This document shows positions 8,434 to 15,905 of a stretch of 64,000 nucleotides of DNA, in pieces. Numbering within the stretch: the first letter of the stretch is position 1; every line of letters begins with the position of its first letter. The stretch spans positions 1 through 64,000 of the forward strand of contig NZ_BJTV01000016.1 of assembly GCF_007176755.1 (NCBI RefSeq), in the 5' to 3' direction. Below the pieces are notes generated by a model that worked only from the letters and a program-made list of their open reading frames with translations, was not told where the DNA came from and did not search any database. This DNA comes from Streptomyces sp. 1-11 (GTDB lineage: Bacteria; Actinomycetota; Actinomycetes; Streptomycetales; Streptomycetaceae). The position numbers were made by a program, and so were the translations under genes.

Positions 8434-9792
8434 ATGACCGCCACCACACTCACAGCCGAAGGGGCGGGCCCGTCCGCCGCCGGTGCGGCCCGCAGGCGCC
8501 GCACCCGGCGGCGGGGCCGGACCGCCGCGATGCTCTTCGTCCTCCCCGCCCTGCTCCTGCTCGGCGCGCTCGTCGTCTACCCGGTGCTGTTCTCCGTCGG
8601 CCGCAGCTTCTTCGACGCCTCCGGCACCCGGTTCGTGGGCGGCGGCAACTACGCCGAGATGTTCCGCGACCCGGCGACGCTGAAGGCCGTCCGCAACACC
8701 GCCGTCTGGGTCGTCGTGGCCCCGGCCCTGCTCACCGGCCTCGGCCTGATCCTGGCCGTCCTGGTGGAGAAGGTCCGCTGGGCGACGGCGTTCAAGCTGC
8801 TGCTCTTCATGCCGATGGCGGTCTCCTTCCTCGCCGCCGGCATCATCTTCCGGCTCGCCTACGACGAGGATCCGGACAAGGGCGTCCTCAACGCCGCCGT
8901 GGTCTCCGTGCACGACGCCTTCGCGGGGACCTCGTCGTACCCGACGGCGCGGGGCCGTGAGGGGCTGCTGGACCAGGGCCGCGACGGGTCCTACCTCAGC
9001 CACGCGGCCGCCTCCCCGGGCGGGACGGTCACGCTGCCCATGGTCGGCGTGCTGCCCGGGGACCTGCCCCGGGACGCCTCGCCCGCCGGGCCCGCGGCGC
9101 GGCGCGCGGCCGCCGCCGGTGAACTGCGCGGCGTCGTCTACCTGGACTTCACACCCGGCGGGGGAGGGAAGCAGGGCCGGGTCGACCCGCGGGAGAGCGG
9201 CCTGCCCGGCATGCGGGTCGAGGCGCTGCGCGACGGAAGGACGGTCGCGGACACCACCTCCTCCGCCGACGGCTCCTTCAGCTTCACCGGGCTCCCCGAA
9301 GGCTCCTACACGGTCAAGCTGCCCGCGTCCAACTTCGCGCCGCCCTACCAGGGGATCTCCTGGCTCGGCCCGGCGCTGGTCACTCCGGCGATCATCGGCG
9401 CCTATCTGTGGATCTGGACGGGCTTCGCGATGGTGCTGATCGGAGCGGGCCTGTCGAGCCTGCCCCGGGACGCGCTGGAGGCCGCGCGGATGGACGGCGC
9501 GAACGAGTGGCAGATCTTCCGCCGCATCACCGTGCCGCTGCTCGCCCCCGTCCTGACGGTCGTCTTCGTCACCCTCGTGATCAACGTGATGAAGGTGTTC
9601 GACCTCGTCTACATCATCGCCCCGGGCCCGGTGCAGGAGGACGCCACCGTGCTCGCGACCCAGATGTGGCTGGTGTCGTTCGGCGGCGGCAACAACCAGG
9701 GCCTCGGCAGCGCCCTCGGCGTGCTGCTCCTGCTGCTCGTGATCCCCGCGATGGTCTTCAACGTCCGCCGCTTCCGAAGGAGTCAGCGATGA
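8434..9792 (+). CDS. Sugar ABC permease (MalF-like) with CnaB/SdrD-like insert
   Basis: This 452-residue permease is about 150 longer than usual. Transmembrane helices lie near residues 31-58, 88-112 and 118-142. The cytoplasmic EAA loop is intact (DALEAARMDGANEWQIFRRITVP, about 346-368). Between helix 3 and the next helix (about 311-340) is an insert of about 165 residues. Its end (about 231-299, GVVYLDF...GMRVEALRDGRTVADTTSSADGSFSFTGLPEGSYTVKL) reads like a CnaB/SdrD-B or carboxypeptidase-regulatory beta-sandwich. It should face outward, where the binding protein docks. The stop overlaps the next start (ATGA). Confidence 0.88.
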   Translation: MTATTLTAEGAGPSAAGAARRRRTRRRGRTAAMLFVLPALLLLGALVVYPVLFSVGRSFFDASGTRFVGGGNYAEMFRDPATLKAVRNTAVWVVVAPALLTGLGLILAVLVEKVRWATAFKLLLFMPMAVSFLAAGIIFRLAYDEDPDKGVLNAAVVSVHDAFAGTSSYPTARGREGLLDQGRDGSYLSHAAASPGGTVTLPMVGVLPGDLPRDASPAGPAARRAAAAGELRGVVYLDFTPGGGGKQGRVDPRESGLPGMRVEALRDGRTVADTTSSADGSFSFTGLPEGSYTVKLPASNFAPPYQGISWLGPALVTPAIIGAYLWIWTGFAMVLIGAGLSSLPRDALEAARMDGANEWQIFRRITVPLLAPVLTVVFVTLVINVMKVFDLVYIIAPGPVQEDATVLATQMWLVSFGGGNNQGLGSALGVLLLLLVIPAMVFNVRRFRRSQR

Positions 9793-10628
9793 ACGCGGTC
9801 CGGCGCGGCCTGGGCAACGGCCTGGTCCAGGCGTTCCTCGTGGTGATCGGCCTGGTCTGGGCGACCCCGCTCGCCGGACTCTTCCTGTCCTCGCTCAGGT
9901 CCGCCCGGGACACGGCGAAGGGCGGCTGGTGGACGGCCCTGGCCGACCCGGGGCAACTGTCCTTCGACAACTACGCGGCGCTGCTGAAGAACGCCGGCAT
10001 CACCCAGGCCTTCTGGAACACCGTGCTCATCTCGGTGCCGACGACCGTCCTGGTCGTCGTGCTCGCGGCCCTCGCCGGGTACGCCTTCGCCTGGCTGGAC
10101 TTCCCGCTGCGCGAGCCGCTGTTCCTGCTGGTGGTGGCCCTGCTGGTGGTGCCGGTGCAGATCGGCCTGCTGCCGGTGGCCAAACTCTTCGGCCAACTCG
10201 GCCTGTTCGGCACGATCCCGGGCGTCGTCCTCTTCCACGTCGCCTACGGCCTGCCGTTCGCGGTGTTCCTCCTGCGCAACTACTTCGCGGAGATGCCGAA
10301 GGAGATGCTGGAGGCGGCGCGGATGGACGGCGGCGGCGAATGGCGCATCTTCACCCGGCTGGTCCTGCCGGTCGGGCGCCCCGCCATCGCCTCGCTGGCC
10401 ATCTTCCAGTTCCTCTGGGTCTGGAACGACATGCTGGTCGCGCTCCTCTTCGCCGACAGCTCCTCCCAGCCCCTGACCGTGCAACTGCAGTCCCAGATAC
10501 GCCAGTTCGGCAGCAACATCGACGTCCTGGCGCCGGGCGCCTTCCTCTCCCTCGTGGTCCCCGTGATCGTCTTCTTCGCCTTCCAGCGCCACTTCGTCCA
10601 GGGCGTGATGGCGGGCTCGGTCAAGTGA
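9789..10628 (+). CDS. Sugar ABC permease (MalG-like)
   Basis: The 279-residue second membrane subunit has six predicted helices and the EAA loop MLEAARMDGGGEWRIFTRLVLP. Its end, HFVQGVMAGSVKG-like, is typical of MalG relatives. ATG 9789 overlaps the stop of the partner permease, so the two are made together. No ATP-binding gene accompanies the set. Streptomyces sugar importers of this kind usually share one ATPase, MsiK, encoded elsewhere. A strong hairpin 13 bases after the stop ends the operon. Confidence 0.9.
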   Translation: MNAVRRGLGNGLVQAFLVVIGLVWATPLAGLFLSSLRSARDTAKGGWWTALADPGQLSFDNYAALLKNAGITQAFWNTVLISVPTTVLVVVLAALAGYAFAWLDFPLREPLFLLVVALLVVPVQIGLLPVAKLFGQLGLFGTIPGVVLFHVAYGLPFAVFLLRNYFAEMPKEMLEAARMDGGGEWRIFTRLVLPVGRPAIASLAIFQFLWVWNDMLVALLFADSSSQPLTVQLQSQIRQFGSNIDVLAPGAFLSLVVPVIVFFAFQRHFVQGVMAGSVK

Positions 10629-10640
10629 CCCCGACGGCAC

Positions 10641-10676
10641 CGACGGAGGCGGCCGGCGACCCGGCCGCCTCCGTCG
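10641..10676. terminator. Strong hairpin terminator of the sugar importer operon
   Basis: A perfect 16-bp stem (CGACGGAGGCGGCCGG and its complement) closes a 4-nt CGAC loop. It lies between the permease stop and the end of the opposing lamin-tail gene, so it may serve both. Confidence 0.85.
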
Positions 10677-10697
10677 CGCGCGGACGTTCCCCCCGCG

Positions 10698-11195
10698 TCA
10701 GCCGTGGAAGGTGATGTAGCCGTCGCCGTCGCGGTCGTCGGCGGACTTGGTGTAGGCGTGGGTGTCCGCGTGGGCGCCGGAGGGCTTGTACAGGCGGATG
10801 GTGTCCTTGTCGTTGTTCCAGATGAAGTTGCAGTTCTGGCGGTAGACGACGTTCTTGGCGTCCGAGTCGGTGCCGTGGCCGCCGCGCAGCTTCACGTAGT
10901 CGCCGGGCTCGAGGTAGTGGTTCCTGGTGAAGACGAACTTGTTGCTGCTGGTGGCGTCCCTGACCACGTAACCCTTGAGGTTCACGGTCGCGGTGCGCGA
11001 GTAGTTCTTGATCGTGACGTACTCGCTCTTGGTGTTGCCGGTGGTGCAGCTGTTGGAGTCCCGCCCCGGAGCGTCGTACTGGACGCCCTTGACCTTCAGG
11101 GCGGAGGAGTACTCGGCGGCTTGGGCCGGAGCCGCGACGGTGACGGCGAGCGCTCCGGCCACGACGGCCGCGGACAGCGCGAAACGTATACGCAT
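10698..11195 (-). CDS. Secreted lamin-tail-domain protein
   Basis: The 165-residue protein starts at ATG 11195 after a GAGGGGGG ribosome site. It opens with a clear Sec signal peptide ending APAQA-A near residue 27. The mature part is a single lamin tail domain: EYVTIKNYSRTATVNLKGYVVRD, then a beta-rich stretch with EPGDYVKLRGGHG and YRQNCNFIWNNDKDTIRLY. Two cysteines may form a disulfide. Small LTD proteins of this sort are common in Streptomyces, and their function is not established. It is transcribed alone towards the importer terminator. Confidence 0.87.
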   Translation of the reverse strand: MRIRFALSAAVVAGALAVTVAAPAQAAEYSSALKVKGVQYDAPGRDSNSCTTGNTKSEYVTIKNYSRTATVNLKGYVVRDATSSNKFVFTRNHYLEPGDYVKLRGGHGTDSDAKNVVYRQNCNFIWNNDKDTIRLYKPSGAHADTHAYTKSADDRDGDGYITFHG

Positions 11196-11332
11196 GAGGT
11201 CCCCCCTCGATGGTGCGAGTGATGCGGCCAGGAGCTTACACAAAAGATGAGGATTACATGTACGTCCGGTGTGAAAAGTGACGCAAGTGTGAAGACGTCG
11301 AGCGGCGGGGCGTCACCGGGCGTCAACGCGAA

Positions 11333-11369
11333 GGGGGCGGCGGGGAGTTGAGTCCTCCCCGCCGCCCCC
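11333..11369. terminator. Terminator after pgl
   Basis: A perfect 15-bp stem (GGGGGCGGCGGGGAG / CTCCCCGCCGCCCCC) with a 7-nt loop lies 22 bases beyond the pgl stop. It closes the pentose phosphate operon. Confidence 0.85.
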
Positions 11370-11391
11370 GTCCGTCACGGACGCGCGAACC

Positions 11392-12174
11392 TCACGGTGA
11401 GGCCGGTGGGTACAGCGACCGCGGCAGCCCGGACGCCGCCGCGGCGTCCAGCAGCCACAGCGTCCGCGAGCGGCCCCGGGCGCCGGCGGCCGGCGCCTGC
11501 ACCTCGCCCGCGCCCGACAGGGCGATGGCCACGGCCTGCGCCTTGTCCTCGCCGGCCGCGAGCAGCCAGACCTCGCGGGCCGCACGGATCGCCGGGAGGG
11601 TCAGCGAGATCCGGGTGGGCGGCGGCTTGGGCGCGCCGTGCACGCCGACCACCGTGCGCTCGGTCTCGCGGACCGCCGGCAACTCCGGGAAGAGCGAGGC
11701 CACATGGGTGTCCGGTCCGACGCCCAGCATCAGCACGTCGAAGGTGGGCACCGGGCCGTGGTTCTCCGGCCCGGCGGCCTTGGCGAGTTCCGCCGCGTAG
11801 GCCTCCGCCGCCGCCTCCACGTCCGAACCGTGCGGACCGTCGGACGCGGGCATGGCGTGCACGCGCTCCGGGTCCAGCGGGACCGAGTCCAGCAGCGCCT
11901 CGCGGGCCTGCGTGACGTTGCGCTCCGGATCGCCCTCGGGCAGGAAGCGCTCGTCGCCCCACCACAGGTCCAGGCGGCCCCAGTCGATGGCGTCCCGGGC
12001 CGGTGCCGCCGCCAGCGCGGCCAGCAGGCCGTTGCCGTTGCGGCCGCCGGTGAGGACCACGGACGCGGTGCCCCGGGAGGCCTGCGCGTCCACGATCCGC
12101 GTGATCAGCCGGGCCGCGGCGGCCTGCGCCATCAGCTCCTTGCCGTGGTGCACCACCAGTTGCGGAGTGCTCAC
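11392..12174 (-). CDS. pgl: 6-phosphogluconolactonase
   Basis: The 260-residue enzyme hydrolyses 6-phosphogluconolactone to 6-phosphogluconate, the second step of the oxidative pentose phosphate pathway. Family motifs are present: VVLTGGRNGNGLL, WWGDERFLPEGDPERN and GVGPDTHVASLFPE (the usual GDGH is PDTH here). GTG 12174 overlaps the opcA stop as GTGA, so it is the last coupled gene of tkt-tal-zwf-opcA-pgl. An open frame continues upstream to 12567 but only as a shadow of opcA. Confidence 0.93.
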   Translation of the reverse strand: MSTPQLVVHHGKELMAQAAAARLITRIVDAQASRGTASVVLTGGRNGNGLLAALAAAPARDAIDWGRLDLWWGDERFLPEGDPERNVTQAREALLDSVPLDPERVHAMPASDGPHGSDVEAAAEAYAAELAKAAGPENHGPVPTFDVLMLGVGPDTHVASLFPELPAVRETERTVVGVHGAPKPPPTRISLTLPAIRAAREVWLLAAGEDKAQAVAIALSGAGEVQAPAAGARGRSRTLWLLDAAAASGLPRSLYPPASP

Positions 12175-13217
12175 TTCGCGGCCGCCTTCCGTGCCGGGGC
12201 CTTTTTGGCGGCCGCCTTCTTCGCGGGCGCCTTCGCGGCCTCCTCCACCGGTTCGGCGACCGCGGCCGGCTCCGCCGCCGCGGGCTCCGGCACGGTGTTC
12301 AGCCGCTCCACGCCGTAGGCCAGCGCCGAGGCGTAGGTGTCGTCCGGGTCGAGCCGCCGCAGCTCCTCCGCGATCAGCTCGGCGGTGTCCCGCCGCTTCA
12401 GCGCCACCGCGCGGGCCGGCTGGCCCTCGATGGAGAGGGTGGCCAGCGAGCCGTCCGCCCGGTCCAGCGTGATGGGGCCCCCGCTGGTGTCCATCCGCAC
12501 GGCCGTCAGGCCCGGCCCCGCGGACAGGGAACGCCGTACGGGCACGTCCAGCCGGTCCGCGAGCCACATCGCCAGCAGCTCACAGCTCGGGTTGAACTCC
12601 TCGCCCTCCACCTCGACGGCCTTCACCTCGCACACCACCTGGTCCAGGGCCGCCGCGAGCATCGAGCGCCACGGCGTGATCCGGGTCCAGGACAGATCGG
12701 TGTCGCCGGGCGTGTAGGCCCGGGCGCGGGCGGACAGCTCCCGCACCGGCTGCTCGGCGGCGTAGGTGTCGGTCACCCGGCGCTGGGCAAGCGCGCCCAG
12801 CGGGTCGTTGGCCGGGTCCAGCGGCGCGCTCACCGGCCACCAGACGACCACCGGGGCGTCCGGCAGCAGCAGCGGCAGCACCACGGAGTCGGCGTGCTCG
12901 GACACCTCGCCGTACAGCCGCAGGACGACCGTCTCGCCGGTGCCCGCCTCCGCGCCCACCCGCACCTCGGCGTCCAGCCGCGAGGACGTGCGGTCGCGCG
13001 GGGACCGGGAGACCCGCTTGATGACCACCAGGGTGCGCGAGGGGTGCTCGCGCGAGGCGTCGTTGGCGGCCTTCAGGGCGTCGTAGGCGTTCTCCTCGTC
13101 GGTGACGATGACCAGGGTCAGGACCATGCCCACGGCGGGGGTGCCGATGGCGCGGCGGCCCTGGACGAGCGCCTTGTTGATCTCGCCGGCGGTGGTGCCG
13201 GTCAGGTCTATCTTCAT
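12171..13217 (-). CDS. opcA: Glucose-6-phosphate dehydrogenase assembly protein OpcA
   Basis: The 348-residue protein is the partner that actinobacteria and cyanobacteria need for active or redox-tuned glucose-6-phosphate dehydrogenase. It opens MKIDLTGTTAGEINKALVQGRR and lies directly behind zwf, overlapping its stop (ATGA). The last 35 or so residues are unusual: an acidic/Ala-Pro stretch followed by a Lys-Ala-rich tail (KAPAKKAAAKKAPARKAAAK) like histone H1 or HU tails. The tail is low complexity, probably disordered, and its role is unknown. Confidence 0.92.
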   Translation of the reverse strand: MKIDLTGTTAGEINKALVQGRRAIGTPAVGMVLTLVIVTDEENAYDALKAANDASREHPSRTLVVIKRVSRSPRDRTSSRLDAEVRVGAEAGTGETVVLRLYGEVSEHADSVVLPLLLPDAPVVVWWPVSAPLDPANDPLGALAQRRVTDTYAAEQPVRELSARARAYTPGDTDLSWTRITPWRSMLAAALDQVVCEVKAVEVEGEEFNPSCELLAMWLADRLDVPVRRSLSAGPGLTAVRMDTSGGPITLDRADGSLATLSIEGQPARAVALKRRDTAELIAEELRRLDPDDTYASALAYGVERLNTVPEPAAAEPAAVAEPVEEAAKAPAKKAAAKKAPARKAAAK

Positions 13218-14752
13218 GGCCGGCGCCAGCTCCGTCCGTCTCGTGCCAGCATCTCGTCCGCCTCGACGGGCCCCCAGGTGCCCGACTTGTACTGCGCGGG
13301 CCTGCCGTGCCGGTCCCAGTACTGCTCGATCGGGTCGAGGATCTTCCAGGACAGCTCGACCTCCTCGGTGCGCGGGAAGAGGTTGGCGTCGCCGAGCAGC
13401 ACGTCCAGGATGAGCCGCTCGTACGCCTCCGGGCTGGACTCCGTGAACGACTCGCCGTACGCGAAGTCCATGGACACGTCCCGGATCTCCATCGAGGTCC
13501 CCGGCACCTTGGAGCCGAAGCGGACCGTGATGCCCTCGTCCGGCTGCACCCGGATGACGACCGCGTTCGAGCCCAGCTCCTCCGTCGCCGTGTGGTCGAA
13601 GGGGGAGTGCGGGGCCCGCTGGAAGACCACCGCGATCTCGGTGACCCGGCGGCCGAGCCGCTTGCCGGTGCGCAGATAGAAGGGGACGCCCGCCCAGCGG
13701 CGGTTGTCTATCCCCAGCTTCACCGCGGCGAAGGTGTCGGTCTTCGACTTGGGGTCGATACCGTCCTCCTCGAGGTAGCCGGTGACCTTCTCGCCGCCCT
13801 GCCAGCCGGCCGCGTACTGCCCACGCACGGTGCTGCGGCCCAGGTCCTTCGGCAGCCGCACGGCGCCCAGCACCTTGGTCTTCTCCGCCGCCAGCGCGTC
13901 CGCGTCGAAGGAGGCGGGCTCCTCCATGGCGGTGAGGGCCATGAGCTGCAGCAGGTGGTTCTGGATCACGTCACGGGCGGCGCCGATGCCGTCGTAGTAG
14001 CCGGCGCGGCCGCCCACCCCGATGTCCTCGGCCATGGTGATCTGCACGTGGTCCACGAAGGACCGGTTCCAGACCGGCTCGAACATCGTGTTGGCGAAAC
14101 GCAGCGCCAGGATGTTCTGGACGGTCTCCTTGCCGAGGTAGTGGTCGATCCGGAACACCTGGTCCGGCTCGAACACCTCGTGCACGACCTTGTTCAGCTC
14201 CTCGGCCGACTTCAGGTCATGACCGAAGGGCTTCTCGATGACCGCGCGCCGCCAGGAGCCCGAGGACTGGTCGGTCAGACCGTGCTTCTTGAGCTGCTGG
14301 ATGACCACCGGGAAGGAACGCGGCGGCACCGAGAGGTAGAAGGCGAAGTTGCCTCCCGTGCCCTGGGCCTTGTCCAGCTCCTCGATGGTGCCGCGCAGCC
14401 GCTCGAAGGCGTCGTCGTCGTCGAAGGTGCCCTGGACGAAACGCATCCCCTGGATGAGCTGCTGCCAGACCTCTTCGCGGAACGGGGTCCGGGCGTGTTC
14501 CTTGACGGCGTCGTGGACCTCGGCGGCGAAGTCCTCGTTCGCCCACTCGCGGCGGGCGAAACCGACCAGCGAGAAGCCCGGCGGCAGCAGACCCCGGTTG
14601 GCGAGGTCGTACACCGCGGGCATCAGCTTCTTGCGGGACAGGTCGCCCGTGACGCCGAAGATCACCAGGCCCGACGGCCCCGCGATACGCGGGAGCCGTC
14701 GGTCGGCGGGGTCACGAAGCGGGTTCGCTCCGGAACCGGGAAGGCGGGACAA
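13214..14752 (-). CDS. zwf: Glucose-6-phosphate 1-dehydrogenase
   Basis: The 512-residue enzyme oxidises glucose 6-phosphate with NADP+ to 6-phosphogluconolactone. The Rossmann start GVTGDLSRKKL and the active-site motif RIDHYLGKE are intact. The start is TTG 14752, one base after the tal stop, with GGAGGG five bases upstream inside the end of tal. The next ATG-like options are far inside the domain. It is part of the five-gene pentose phosphate operon and precedes its partner opcA. Confidence 0.96.
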   Translation of the reverse strand: MSRLPGSGANPLRDPADRRLPRIAGPSGLVIFGVTGDLSRKKLMPAVYDLANRGLLPPGFSLVGFARREWANEDFAAEVHDAVKEHARTPFREEVWQQLIQGMRFVQGTFDDDDAFERLRGTIEELDKAQGTGGNFAFYLSVPPRSFPVVIQQLKKHGLTDQSSGSWRRAVIEKPFGHDLKSAEELNKVVHEVFEPDQVFRIDHYLGKETVQNILALRFANTMFEPVWNRSFVDHVQITMAEDIGVGGRAGYYDGIGAARDVIQNHLLQLMALTAMEEPASFDADALAAEKTKVLGAVRLPKDLGRSTVRGQYAAGWQGGEKVTGYLEEDGIDPKSKTDTFAAVKLGIDNRRWAGVPFYLRTGKRLGRRVTEIAVVFQRAPHSPFDHTATEELGSNAVVIRVQPDEGITVRFGSKVPGTSMEIRDVSMDFAYGESFTESSPEAYERLILDVLLGDANLFPRTEEVELSWKILDPIEQYWDRHGRPAQYKSGTWGPVEADEMLARDGRSWRRP

Positions 14753-14753
14753 G

Positions 14754-15872
14754 TCAGCCCTCCGAGGGAGCGAGGCGCTCGAGCTCCGCCTGGGTCGACT
14801 TCAGCAGGTCGTTCCAGGACGCCTCGAACTTGTCGACGCCCTCGTCCTCCAGCACCTGCACGACGTCGTCGTACGCGATGCCGAGCCGCTCCAGCGCGTC
14901 CAGGTCGGCGCGCGCCTGCTCGTAGGTGCCGGACACCGCGTCGCCGCGGATCTCGCCGTGGTCCTCGACGGCCTCCAGCGTCGCCTCCGGCATGGTGTTG
15001 ACCGTGTTCGGCGCGACCAGGTCGGTGACGTACATGGTGTCCTGGTACGCCGGGTCCTTCACACCGGTCGACGCCCACAGCGGACGCTGCCGGTTGGCGC
15101 CGGCGTTCTCCAGCGCGCTCCAGCGCTCCGAGCCGAACACCTCCTCGTACGCCTGGTAGGCGAGCCGGGCGTTGGCGACGGCGGCCTTGCCGCGCAGCGC
15201 CTTGGCCTCGTCGGTGCCGATGCCGTCCAGGCGCTTGTCGACCTCGGTGTCCACGCGGGACACGAAGAAGGACGCCACAGAGTGGATCTCCGACAGGTCC
15301 AGGCCGCGCTCCTTGGCCTTCTCCAGGCCGGAGAGGTACGCGTCCATGACCTTGCGGTAGCGCTCCAGCGAGAAGATCAGCGTGACGTTCACGCTGATGC
15401 CGTTGCCGATCGTCTCGGCGATGGCCGGCAGACCCGCCTCGGTGGCCGGGATCTTGATCAGCGCGTTGGGGCGGTCCACCAGCCAGGCGAGCTGCCTGGC
15501 CTCGGCGACGGTCGCCTTGGTGTTGTGCGCCAGGCGCGGGTCCACCTCGATGGAGACCCGGCCGTCCTGGCCGTTGGTGGCGTCGAAGACCGGCCGCAGG
15601 ATGTCGGCGGCGTCGCGGACGTCCGCCGTGGTGATCATGCGGACGGCCTCTTCGACCGTGACCTTCCGGGCGGCCAGGTCCGACAGCTGCTGGTCGTAGC
15701 CGTCACCCTGCGAGATCGCCTTCTGGAAGATCGTCGGGTTGGTGGTGACGCCCACGACGTGCTGCTGGTCGATCAGCTCGGCGAGGTTGCCGGACGTGAT
15801 CCGCTTGCGCGACAGGTCGTCCAGCCAGATCGCCACGCCCTCCTCGGAGAGGCGCTTGAGTGCGTCTGTCAT
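14754..15872 (-). CDS. tal: Transaldolase
   Basis: The 372-residue enzyme exchanges a dihydroxyacetone unit between sedoheptulose 7-phosphate and glyceraldehyde 3-phosphate. VGVTTNPTIFQKAI and the Schiff-base lysine region ALIKIPATEAGL are present. The length fits the longer actinobacterial/cyanobacterial transaldolase class. It lies 33 bases after tkt and immediately before zwf in the operon, linking the non-oxidative and oxidative branches. Confidence 0.96.
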   Translation of the reverse strand: MTDALKRLSEEGVAIWLDDLSRKRITSGNLAELIDQQHVVGVTTNPTIFQKAISQGDGYDQQLSDLAARKVTVEEAVRMITTADVRDAADILRPVFDATNGQDGRVSIEVDPRLAHNTKATVAEARQLAWLVDRPNALIKIPATEAGLPAIAETIGNGISVNVTLIFSLERYRKVMDAYLSGLEKAKERGLDLSEIHSVASFFVSRVDTEVDKRLDGIGTDEAKALRGKAAVANARLAYQAYEEVFGSERWSALENAGANRQRPLWASTGVKDPAYQDTMYVTDLVAPNTVNTMPEATLEAVEDHGEIRGDAVSGTYEQARADLDALERLGIAYDDVVQVLEDEGVDKFEASWNDLLKSTQAELERLAPSEG

Positions 15873-15905
15873 GGAATTACATCTCCTACGTGTCGTATAT
15901 GAGCG

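Noticed and set aside
13214..14752. An alternative zwf start downstream of TTG 14752.
   Set aside because: GGAGGG lies five bases before the TTG and the residues after it lead smoothly into the Rossmann motif. Later starts lack a ribosome site.
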